Shown here piece by piece: positions 1 through 6,060 of a DNA stretch of 7,409 nucleotides (positions are counted from its first letter, which is position 1; every line of letters begins with the position of its first letter). The stretch comes from Treponema sp. UBA1240 (lineage in GTDB: Bacteria; Spirochaetota; Spirochaetia; Treponematales; Treponemataceae): positions 1-7,409 of the forward strand of contig DBWK01000013.1 of the NCBI GenBank assembly GCA_002308875.1. Reading direction: 5' to 3'. The translations under genes were made by a program, and so were the position numbers. Under the pieces are notes generated by a model, which saw nothing but the letters and a program-made list of their open reading frames with translations, was not told the origin of the DNA and did no database searches.

Positions 1-807
1 AAAACCGAAAGCAAGTCGAAAACACAGACAGTAACTGGAGCTGAAACCAAACCAAAGACAAAATCACTGACTGAAGTTGAAAAAACTCCGGATATAAAAA
101 CCTCAAAAATTGAAACCGCCGATAAACACGAAGAAGTTTATTGGGATGATGAAGATACAATCGAACTTATACCCTTGGAAGAAGAAACGCCTGTTCCTGT
201 TCATGTTGAAATAGAAACGACCAAAAAAGCGCCTGAGGTTTCCACTGCCATAAGCGCAAAGAACATAACACAGGAAGCGGCTGATTTTGATCCTTTCATA
301 TTTGAAGATGAACCTGATTTTATATTCCAACCGTACGTGGCGCTGGATGCGGAGGCGAACAAGACCCATTTTTCTTCCGCAATGAAGCCGATTATTGGCG
401 GCGACGGACTTATTCAGAATTTTGGTATGAATATACAGTATGAGAAGCTTATAAAACCAACAATCTCGCTTGGTCTTGTTGGCGGCGGTTCATATAACTT
501 TAAAAAAGACAACAAAGTATACGGTATGCGTCTTGGTCTTACCGGAAGAAAATACTTTCAAACGGATTCTTACAGAAATCTTCCTTACGGCTTCTTTTTG
601 CAGGGAGAACTGGGAGCTTCCGCCTCCTATTCAAACGGCTCTTTCATAAAAGACGCAAACCTCAATTCAAAAATATCTCCGATGGGTATGCTTAAAATCG
701 GTTATCGCGCCTATCTGCTCAAGTCGCCGATGTATTTTGAACCTTTCATCAGAGGCGGATATCCGTTCAATGTCAGTGCCGGTATTTCTTTCGGTACAAA
801 CTGGTGA
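1..807 (+). CDS. C-terminal part of an outer-membrane beta-barrel protein with a charged linker (5' end outside window)
   Basis: The frame is open from the first base, so this is the 3' part of a longer gene; 268 residues are visible before TGA. Residues 1-100 are low-complexity and rich in Lys, Glu, Thr and Pro, as in a flexible periplasmic linker, with an acidic stretch near 44-62. From about residue 107 the sequence changes to alternating polar and hydrophobic/aromatic strands with Gly- and Asn-rich turns (around 152-185, 196-212 and 225-268). It ends in GISFGTNW, an aromatic C-terminus typical of barrel proteins handled by the BAM machinery. I infer an outer-membrane barrel anchored to or spaced from another domain upstream; the exact family is not recognised. 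A TTG at 175 could be mistaken for a start, but there is no ribosome site before it and the frame continues upstream, so I treat it as internal. No clear terminator follows. Confidence 0.7.
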   Translation, partial: KTESKSKTQTVTGAETKPKTKSLTEVEKTPDIKTSKIETADKHEEVYWDDEDTIELIPLEEETPVPVHVEIETTKKAPEVSTAISAKNITQEAADFDPFIFEDEPDFIFQPYVALDAEANKTHFSSAMKPIIGGDGLIQNFGMNIQYEKLIKPTISLGLVGGGSYNFKKDNKVYGMRLGLTGRKYFQTDSYRNLPYGFFLQGELGASASYSNGSFIKDANLNSKISPMGMLKIGYRAYLLKSPMYFEPFIRGGYPFNVSAGISFGTNW

Positions 808-826
808 TTCCTTTTAATTTACATTG

Positions 827-855
827 TTGCCCTTTCTCTTTTAATTTGTTATCCT
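827..855 (+). promoter_or_regulatory. Putative sigma70 promoter of the S1-domain gene
   Basis: TTGCCC (827-832) and TATCCT (850-855) are separated by exactly 17 bp, and a TGT at 847-849 makes an extended -10. Each hexamer matches consensus at four of six positions. Transcription would start near 862, leaving a short leader before the ATG at 879. A 10-bp direct repeat, CTTTTAATTT, lies at 811-820 and 838-847, on either side of the -35 box. Confidence 0.4.
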
Positions 856-878
856 GTGGGTGTTGATTTGGAGGCGTT

Positions 879-1973
879 ATGAAACGTTTGGAAGTTGGAC
901 AGTTGTTTAAAACTACGGTTGTTGCAGTTACAAAAGACTGCGTTTTTATTGATTGCGATTCAAAAAGTGAAGGTGTGCTTGATGTATCCGAGTATACTGA
1001 TGAAAACGGAAATGTTACCATAAAAGAAGGTGACTCTGTTTCGGTATATTTTATAGGACTCAAAGACGGCGAAATGCGTTTTACCGCAAAAATAAGCGGC
1101 GAAAACGCAGACGACCAAATGTTGGAAAATGCGTACAAAAATCAGATACCTGTTGAAGGTCATGTTGAAAAAGAAATAAAAGGCGGCTTTGAAGTAAAGC
1201 TTGGAACGGCAAGAGCATTCTGTCCTTATTCGCAGATGGGCTACAAGCAAAAAGAAGAACCCGCTTTTTATGTTGGAAAATCTCTCTCATTCATAATAAC
1301 CGAATACAAGGAAAACGGAAAAAACATACTTGTTTCAAACAGAGCTGTATGCGAAAACGAACATAAAAAATTCGTTGAAACGTTGAGAACAACGGTAAAA
1401 GAAGGTTCCAAAGTTTCAGGAACGGTAGTCTCGCTCCACAATTACGGGGCTTTTGTTGATATCGGCGGTTTTCAGGCCCTTCTTCCTGTTTCAGAAATTT
1501 CACGCACAAGAGTCAGCGATATTTCAACGGAATTAGCCGTTGGACAAAAAATCGAAGCGCTTGTTATTAAGACGGACTGGGAACACGAGCGTGTTTCCTT
1601 AAGCCTCAAGGCTCTTCTGGCCGACCCGTGGGATAATGTTGCTGAAAAATACAAAGTTGATGCCAAATATGAGGGCAAAATTTCAAGAGTTGCGGACTTT
1701 GGGCTTTTTGTTTCGCTTGAGGACGGAATTGACGGACTTATTCACATTTCCGAATTGGATGACGCCGGCAGAAACACCAACCTCAGAAAGCTTTACAAGG
1801 TTGGCGACAAAATGTCCGTTGTAATCAACAGCATTGATACGGAAGAAAAACGTATTTCGCTCAGACCAAGTTCATCGCGCCAGCAGGATGATGACGCAAA
1901 GCAGTATTTGGAACATCAGGCTGACAGTGGTACAGACACATACAATCCGTTTGCTGTGCTTCTCAAAAAATAG
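879..1973 (+). CDS. S1 RNA-binding repeat protein (four S1 domains, ribosomal protein S1-like)
   Basis: The 364-residue protein consists almost wholly of four S1/OB-fold repeats at about 6-72, 91-156, 175-244 and 262-329, followed by a polar tail. Repeats 3 and 4 are the most canonical: SGTVVSLHNYGAFVDIGG (180-197) followed by LLPVSEIS (201-208), and EGKISRVADFGLFVSLEDG (265-283) followed by GLIHISEL (286-293). The linker DPWDNVAEKYK (249-259) is the kind seen between S1 repeats of ribosomal protein S1. Repeats 1 and 2 are more diverged. Bacterial rpsA normally has six repeats (four in some Firmicutes), so this is either a short S1 or, more likely, a second S1 paralogue acting on mRNA binding, translation or RNA turnover in the cytoplasm. 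The ATG is supported by GGAGG at 870-874, 4 bp upstream. It stands alone as a transcription unit and converges on the sensor gene, with 8 bp between stop codons. I give no gene symbol because the genuine rpsA may lie elsewhere. Confidence 0.85.
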   Translation: MKRLEVGQLFKTTVVAVTKDCVFIDCDSKSEGVLDVSEYTDENGNVTIKEGDSVSVYFIGLKDGEMRFTAKISGENADDQMLENAYKNQIPVEGHVEKEIKGGFEVKLGTARAFCPYSQMGYKQKEEPAFYVGKSLSFIITEYKENGKNILVSNRAVCENEHKKFVETLRTTVKEGSKVSGTVVSLHNYGAFVDIGGFQALLPVSEISRTRVSDISTELAVGQKIEALVIKTDWEHERVSLSLKALLADPWDNVAEKYKVDAKYEGKISRVADFGLFVSLEDGIDGLIHISELDDAGRNTNLRKLYKVGDKMSVVINSIDTEEKRISLRPSSSRQQDDDAKQYLEHQADSGTDTYNPFAVLLKK

Positions 1974-1981
1974 AGCGGATT

Positions 1982-3628
1982 TCAGACAAAGATGCCGGCG
2001 GCTTTTTCGGCGGCAAGTCTTGTTTCATCGATTGTGTTGTTTTCGGAAACGAACGCAAAACCTGTTTTAAGCTGATACTGCATTCGCGGGTTCTTTTGTA
2101 TCTGTTCAAAAAGCATATTGTTCAGTTGTTTCTGCTGATTGTTAAAGGCGGCAATGTCTTCGCCGCCGGATAAAACGGTAAAACAGCCTGGCTTGAACGT
2201 GAACATAAGGTCGCTTTTGGAAAAAACGTTGCATATTATGTTTGTAAAATTTACAAGAAAGTTGTCGGCTTCCAGTTCGCCGTACATAGGAACGTTAGTT
2301 CCCGCCGGCATAAGTTGTATTGCAAATACGGATTTTATTCCCTGAGTATCGTCCCTTGGACCGGCGGTTATTTCGTCATATTTAAGTTTGTTCGGAAAGC
2401 CTGTTAAATAATCCGTTTTATTGTATTCTTCAAGAGCGGTTTTGTAGTTCAATGCTTCCATATTTTCCTGAAGTTTCAGAATAAGCGTAGCAATAAGAAT
2501 TAGTAGAGAAAACAACGTCATTATGGATAAGGTGTTCCCGCCGATTTTTGTTAGTTTTAAATCGGAATATCCGGCTGTTCCCAGGCTGAAAAAGTTGATT
2601 GAAAGAAGAATTCCGAATGCAATAAAAGTTATTGTCGGAAGAACCGCGAAAGACTCTTCGTTTTTTATGTGTCTGAAAGAAATTGCGATAGTGATGATAA
2701 CTTCCGCTATTATAAAAAGTATTAGAATAAAGTGAGTTTCCGCAATTTTGTCTATAAATAGTACCGTTAAAAAGTACATAAAAAACAAAGTGGTCAAGAA
2801 TAGGTAAATTCGTTTTTCAGTACGGGTTTTTGCAATATCCTTGTAAAAAAGAAAAATAAGCGAGAGTGTGGTGCCGCCTTTTGCAATGTATTCAATCCAG
2901 GTGTTGAATACATAATTATGACTGAAAATAACCAGACAGCCGTTTATGCACATTATCAATGTTCCCATAAAGAACGAGGTCAGTCCTATGACAAAAAGAT
3001 CTTTGACCGGATTTGAGAACAGATACAAAAGAATCGCGATGATTATTATTGTGATACCAAGTACAATAAAAAAAGATGATGAAATGAGAACAAGAATTGT
3101 ATTTTTAAATAACGAAATGAGGGTATCTTCCGCACTTTCCGCATAAACGGGCTGGAGTATGTTAAAAGCGTTGGGTTCCGTAACAGTTAGTTTTATTTTT
3201 AAATTCGTTATTCCATTAGGATTTCTGACGGGAATTGTATGATAACCGCTTCCTGTTGTTATTCCTTTTTTAAAAAGTTCCTGTCCGTATGAGTATTCCA
3301 GCTTCTCATTCTCGTACATTTCAACCGCGCAGAAAGTTGTATAAATTCTTATTACGGGATTCTGAATCGAAAGCGGCAGAACTGATTTTTCCAATACTAT
3401 TTCATCGCTTACCTTGAGGGGAGGAAAGTCGAACTCAGACAGTGTTACATTTTGATAAATTTTATTCTGGAGTGTTATTGTCCAACCTTTGTCCATAATC
3501 ACGGAAACAGTTGTTTGTTTTGCGAATTTTGAGGCGGCCCATGAAACTAATGCTGTCATACCAAGAAGCCATATTGTACAAAAAATGAGATAGTTGATGA
3601 TAATCTGCTTCTTGCTCAGTTTTAGCAT
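1982..3628 (-). CDS. 7TMR-DISM-like membrane sensor with a degenerate GGDEF domain
   Basis: The 548-residue protein has an N-terminal membrane segment (about 12-33), an extracytoplasmic beta-rich region (34-170), seven further hydrophobic segments (about 174-203, 209-235, 245-263, 273-292, 298-318, 327-348, 366-386), a short helical linker (387-404) and a cytoplasmic C-terminal domain. This order matches the 7TMR-DISM receptor family. The C-terminal domain starts with DYLTGFPNK (406-414), the usual entry motif of GGDEF domains, and ends with AEKAAGIFV (540-548), the counterpart of the final ADKALY helix. At the place of the GGDEF loop it reads FKPGCFTVL (478-486), so the catalytic signature is lost; SGGED (487-491) lies downstream of that position and is not the motif. 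I infer no diguanylate cyclase activity, but ligand or protein binding may remain. The gene begins 3 bp after the lipoprotein stop with no good ribosome site, which suggests translational coupling. The ligand is unknown. Confidence 0.75.
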   Translation of the reverse strand: MLKLSKKQIIINYLIFCTIWLLGMTALVSWAASKFAKQTTVSVIMDKGWTITLQNKIYQNVTLSEFDFPPLKVSDEIVLEKSVLPLSIQNPVIRIYTTFCAVEMYENEKLEYSYGQELFKKGITTGSGYHTIPVRNPNGITNLKIKLTVTEPNAFNILQPVYAESAEDTLISLFKNTILVLISSSFFIVLGITIIIIAILLYLFSNPVKDLFVIGLTSFFMGTLIMCINGCLVIFSHNYVFNTWIEYIAKGGTTLSLIFLFYKDIAKTRTEKRIYLFLTTLFFMYFLTVLFIDKIAETHFILILFIIAEVIITIAISFRHIKNEESFAVLPTITFIAFGILLSINFFSLGTAGYSDLKLTKIGGNTLSIMTLFSLLILIATLILKLQENMEALNYKTALEEYNKTDYLTGFPNKLKYDEITAGPRDDTQGIKSVFAIQLMPAGTNVPMYGELEADNFLVNFTNIICNVFSKSDLMFTFKPGCFTVLSGGEDIAAFNNQQKQLNNMLFEQIQKNPRMQYQLKTGFAFVSENNTIDETRLAAEKAAGIFV

Positions 3629-3631
3629 AGT

Positions 3632-4102
3632 TTAGTCCAGTTTAATAAAATTCAGTTCTATGGTTTTTTCTTTGTTGTAGATGCAAAGAACAGGCTGTGT
3701 TCCGTCTTTTCCGTATTTAATTTTATTGCAGGCTTTGAGCAGGCGGAGGTATTCAGATTCGTTTTTTTCTTCTTCCTGGGTTCCCGCAATTTTTGTTACT
3801 GCGATTGCTCCGCATGTAAAATCTTCTGATTGTATCCAGGCAGTACCGTTGTAAAGATTTATGCCTGTACTGCCGTTTATTGAGTGCGGCGGATCTTCGG
3901 GAATTATAAAGGTTATTTTGTTTGAAACATAGTATTCAACAGGTGATTCTTTCATGCTCACAAGCTTCCAGGTTCCTGTTATGGAAGGACGGATGCTGTC
4001 GGCATAAGAATCAGGTACATATTTTTCGGTTTTACAGGCGGAAAGCACAAATAATATGAGTACAAGCGCAATAAGCCCTGAAAATTTGTAAATTCTCTTC
4101 AT
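3632..4102 (-). CDS. Lipoprotein with META/HslJ-like domain
   Basis: The 156-residue protein starts with a short basic stretch, a hydrophobic core (8-20) and the lipobox LSAC, with Cys23 as the predicted lipidated residue. The mature part matches the META/HslJ (DUF306) pattern: GTWKLVSM (43-50), then a NGSTGINLYNG block corresponding to the family's G-x-x-G-C-N-x-Y-x-G, then VTKIAGTQEEE with a downstream E-x-x-x-L-x-x-L helix (117-125), and a last strand ending ELNFIKLD. META lipoproteins of enterobacteria are linked to heat shock and antibiotic tolerance; a molecular function is not established. It is the first gene of a two-gene unit with the DISM sensor, 3 bp apart, so it may supply an envelope partner or signal for that sensor (inference). 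There is no Shine-Dalgarno sequence before the ATG, and the promoter lies only 8 bp upstream of it, so the message may be leaderless. Confidence 0.8.
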   Translation of the reverse strand: MKRIYKFSGLIALVLILFVLSACKTEKYVPDSYADSIRPSITGTWKLVSMKESPVEYYVSNKITFIIPEDPPHSINGSTGINLYNGTAWIQSEDFTCGAIAVTKIAGTQEEEKNESEYLRLLKACNKIKYGKDGTQPVLCIYNKEKTIELNFIKLD

Positions 4103-4110
4103 ATATATAA

Positions 4111-4139
4111 ACTATACATAAGAAAAGAGCGTATTGCAA
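4111..4139 (-). promoter_or_regulatory. Promoter of the lipoprotein-sensor operon, probably giving a leaderless mRNA
   Basis: Read on the minus strand, TTGCAA (4134-4139) and TATAGT (4111-4116) are separated by 17 bp. Only 8 bp (4103-4110) lie between the -10 box and the ATG at 4102-4100, so the usual start point falls at or within a few bases of the start codon. No ribosome-binding sequence is present in that gap. Confidence 0.55.
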
Positions 4140-4174
4140 GTTATTTGTGAGCTTAGAGAACAAACTCGAATTTA

Positions 4175-4828
4175 TCAGACCGCAGAGTGAACGCAGTTTC
4201 CTTTGAGCATAGGAAGAATGCAGGTTTTGCAGTATGCGAGCAGTGTATCAAATGTTGGCTTTGAAGAAGAACGTTTTTTTGTTTCTTTTACTGCCGCCGC
4301 AAACTGTTTTTGTGTATATGCGGTTGAAGTTATGCGGTTTTCACTGTTTTTCTGGTATACAATTGCCGCAATATCAGTACCTGTAATTCCGCCTACTGTT
4401 CCCAGTCTGAGTGAAGGATCGGTTTTTAGTATGCTGTTGTCAGCCATCTCAAAGATGGTTGTTGTGTTTACTGAAGAAATAAGGTTGAGCTTGTCACGTC
4501 TGATAAATACAGCTTCCGGGTTTTCTTTTTTTAAGATTTCGGTAACTTCTTCTTCCGTCAAATCATATTTGAGAAGAACTGCAACAGCGCCCATTGCCGT
4601 TATTGCAAGGAATGTAACTATTGACTGCGGATTTGCTTCCGCAAAAACTGCAACTTTGCTTGCCTTTGAAATCCCGTTACGCTTCATCTGCTGCATTGTA
4701 CGCGAAATATCCCAGAGTAAATCCGTGTAGGTTATTTTTTTACCGTTGTCCAAATCCATCGCGGGCTTGTTTGCGAATCTTTTTTTACAGTCTTTAAGAA
4801 TTGATGGTATTGTAAGAATGTTTTTCAT
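4175..4828 (-). CDS. Truncated AMP-binding (acyl-CoA synthetase-like) domain protein lacking the P-loop
   Basis: The 217-residue product resembles only the N-terminal subdomain of ANL-family adenylating enzymes, which are normally about 500-650 residues. Recognisable blocks are ITYTDLLWDISRTMQQM (32-48, the T-Y-x-E/D-L block), VAVFAEANPQSIVTFLAITAMGAV (59-82), and LTEEEVTEILKKENPEAVFI (90-109). DIAAIVY (152-158) is the strand that precedes the nucleotide-binding loop, but the following TSGTTG-x-PKG is replaced by QKNSENRITS; a YTQKQF stretch (171-176) then stands where THxNL is usual. The reading frame then ends after a Cys-containing tail (CKTC at 200-203, Cys212). Adenylation activity is therefore unlikely. 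It may be a decayed synthetase or a small binding/regulatory relative; the intact 217-codon frame argues against recent decay. The start is supported by AAGGGG shortly upstream (about 4835-4840 on the plus strand). It is divergent from the regulator gene and shares a 168-bp intergenic region containing that gene's operators. Confidence 0.65.
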   Translation of the reverse strand: MKNILTIPSILKDCKKRFANKPAMDLDNGKKITYTDLLWDISRTMQQMKRNGISKASKVAVFAEANPQSIVTFLAITAMGAVAVLLKYDLTEEEVTEILKKENPEAVFIRRDKLNLISSVNTTTIFEMADNSILKTDPSLRLGTVGGITGTDIAAIVYQKNSENRITSTAYTQKQFAAAVKETKKRSSSKPTFDTLLAYCKTCILPMLKGNCVHSAV

Positions 4829-4909
4829 ATTCCGCCCCTTTTTTCAAATTTACTCTGTTCTATATGACACAGGAACAGAAAAAAAGTTGCAAAAAAATTC
4901 AAAAAATAT

Positions 4910-4929
4910 TGTATTATTGTTCTAATACA
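4910..4929. promoter_or_regulatory. Upstream operator copy (TGTATTA-N6-TAATACA)
   Basis: TGTATTA (4910-4916) and TAATACA (4923-4929) form a perfect 7-bp inverted repeat with a 6-bp spacer. This is the same geometry as the core of the larger palindrome 50 bp downstream. It ends 1 bp before the -35 box. It is a likely binding site for the GntR-type regulator coded just downstream (inference from position and repetition). Confidence 0.6.
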
Positions 4930-4930
4930 G

Positions 4931-4959
4931 TTGACAGATTTTACTCTTGGTTGTATTAT
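4931..4959 (+). promoter_or_regulatory. Sigma70 promoter of the ytr-like operon
   Basis: A perfect TTGACA (4931-4936) and TATTAT (4954-4959, five of six matches) are separated by 17 bp. Transcription would start near 4966. The -35 box lies between two palindromic operators and the -10 box is inside the second, an arrangement suited to repression. Confidence 0.75.
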
Positions 4960-4988
4960 TGTATTATAAATCTAATACAATAATACAA
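4951..4988. promoter_or_regulatory. Extended palindromic operator over the -10 box (16+16 bp perfect inverted repeat)
   Basis: TTGTATTATTGTATTA (4951-4966) is an exact inverted repeat of TAATACAATAATACAA (4973-4988), with the 6-bp spacer TAAATC. Each arm is itself two tandem TTGTATTA units, so the site offers four half-sites. The left arm covers the -10 box, and the right arm reaches the first two bases of the AAGGAG ribosome site. Because the predicted start point is near 4966, the operon's own mRNA would lack most of the left arm, so I read this as a DNA operator rather than an RNA hairpin. Confidence 0.7.
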
Positions 4989-4996
4989 GGAGCGGT

Positions 4997-5365
4997 ATGA
5001 ACTATAAATTTACGTCAGACAAGCCCATTTACGTTCAGCTTGTAGATTTGTTCAAGATTGGCATTCTTTCGGGTGAACTTGCGCTTGGAAGCAAACTTGA
5101 TTCCGTAAGGGAACTTGCTGTTGATGCAAAAGTCAATCCCAACACAATGCAAAAGGCTCTTTCGGAACTGGAAAAGCTTGGCCTTGTCCGCACAGAAAGG
5201 ACAAGCGGCAGGTTTATTACGGACGACAGTGGAAAAATAGCTGCAATGCGGAAAGAACTGGCTGAATCTGAAATCGGCGGTTTTCTTGAAAAGATGAAGA
5301 CACTCGGCTTTTCTAACGCTGAGGTTATCAGTCTTATTTCGGAATTAAAAGAGGGAGAATTATGA
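4997..5365 (+). CDS. GntR-family transcriptional regulator, YtrA subfamily
   Basis: The 122-residue protein starts with the typical PIYVQLVDLFKIGILSGEL (10-28) helix, followed by a winged helix-turn-helix at about 30-76: GSKLDSVRELAVDAKVNPNT, then the recognition helix around MQKALSELEKLG (51-62), and the wing VRTERTSGRFI (64-74). Only about 45 residues follow, predicted as two short helices. This short effector/dimer part separates the YtrA subfamily from the larger FadR, HutC and MocR types. YtrA-type proteins usually repress the ABC transporter operon that they lead, and that is the arrangement here: AAGGAG (4987-4992) precedes the ATG, the ATPase gene overlaps the stop by 4 bp (ATGA), and two palindromic operators flank the promoter. 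Autorepression is inferred; the inducer is unknown. Confidence 0.9.
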   Translation: MNYKFTSDKPIYVQLVDLFKIGILSGELALGSKLDSVRELAVDAKVNPNTMQKALSELEKLGLVRTERTSGRFITDDSGKIAAMRKELAESEIGGFLEKMKTLGFSNAEVISLISELKEGEL

Positions 5366-6060
5366 ACAGCGTACTGGAATTTAATAACGTTACAAAACGG
5401 TATGGCTCAAAGGTTGCTTTGGACAACATAAACATGTCTTTGCCTGCCGGTTCAATAATCGGTCTTTTGGGACCAAACGGCAGCGGAAAAACAACGCTTT
5501 TAAAGCTTGCCGCAGGTCTTCTTACGGTTGACGAAGGTTCCGTATTTGCGTGCGGACAAAAACCGGGCTTTGTTTCAAAAGAGCTTGTTGCCTACCAGCC
5601 TGACAGAGTTTATCTTAACGACTGGATGCGCGTTTCTGACCTTGTAAGCATGTTTGCGGATTTTTACGGTACTTTTAACCGCAGCAAGGCTGATGCAATG
5701 CTGGCGGATTTAAAGATAGACCCTAAGGAAAAACTCAAGTCGCTTTCCAAGGGCACAAAAGAAAAGGTTCAGCTCATTCTTACCATGAGCAGGGATGTGG
5801 CGCTTTATCTTTTGGATGAACCGATCGGCGGCGTAGACCCTGCCGCAAGGGATTATATTCTTTCAACAATTCTTTCAAATTACACGGACAAGGCTTCGGT
5901 TCTGATTTCCACACATTTGATAACTGATGTTGAACCGGTTCTTGGTCATGTGGTCTTTCTTAAGGAAGGACAAATAGTACGGCACGGAAGTGTGGATGAA
6001 ATACGCGAAGCGGAAGGAAAATCCATTGACGAGCTTTTTAGGGAGGAATTCAGATGTTAG
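5362..6060 (+). CDS. ABC transporter ATP-binding protein (ABC-2 exporter type, YtrB-like)
   Basis: The 232-residue protein is a complete single nucleotide-binding domain. Visible motifs are Walker A GPNGSGKTT (37-45), the Q-loop glutamine in AYQPDR (Gln79), a signature LSKGTKEK (128-135), Walker B LYLLDEP (148-154) with catalytic Glu153, the D-loop GGVDPAAR (156-163) and the H-loop STH (His185). LSKGxKEK in place of LSGGQ is usual in ABC-2 type exporters of the YtrB/CcmA kind. The protein hydrolyses ATP at the inner face of the cytoplasmic membrane to drive the permease coded next. Its ATG overlaps the regulator stop and has GAGGGAG 4 bp upstream; its stop overlaps the permease gene by 7 bp. 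These overlaps imply one transcript and coupled translation. The substrate cannot be told from sequence; peptides, antibiotics or lipid-linked compounds are the usual candidates. Confidence 0.93.
   Translation: MNSVLEFNNVTKRYGSKVALDNINMSLPAGSIIGLLGPNGSGKTTLLKLAAGLLTVDEGSVFACGQKPGFVSKELVAYQPDRVYLNDWMRVSDLVSMFADFYGTFNRSKADAMLADLKIDPKEKLKSLSKGTKEKVQLILTMSRDVALYLLDEPIGGVDPAARDYILSTILSNYTDKASVLISTHLITDVEPVLGHVVFLKEGQIVRHGSVDEIREAEGKSIDELFREEFRC

Noticed and set aside
175..177. TTG at 175 as the start of the barrel protein.
   Set aside because: The same frame is open to the window's first base with compatible composition, and no ribosome site or signal peptide is found at 175.
1990..2012. GC-rich GCCGGCGGC-TTTTT-CGGCGGC stretch as a terminator for the convergent genes.
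   Set aside because: It is mainly a direct repeat of GGCGGC coding for the end of the sensor protein. It forms no good stem with a following T-tract on either strand.
2139..2171. SGGED (complement of this area) as a GGDEF active-site motif.
   Set aside because: It lies after the position of the active-site hairpin, which reads KPGCF; spacing from the DYLTGFPN motif does not fit.
4203..4730. Long plus-strand frame opposite the AMP-binding fragment.
   Set aside because: It has no ribosome site and no recognisable domain; the minus-strand frame shows clear family motifs, so this is its antisense shadow.
4951..4988. The ytr palindrome as an intrinsic terminator or RNA switch.
   Set aside because: It is A/T-only in its stem apart from two G-C pairs per arm, lies over the -10 box, and its left arm is mostly upstream of the predicted transcription start.
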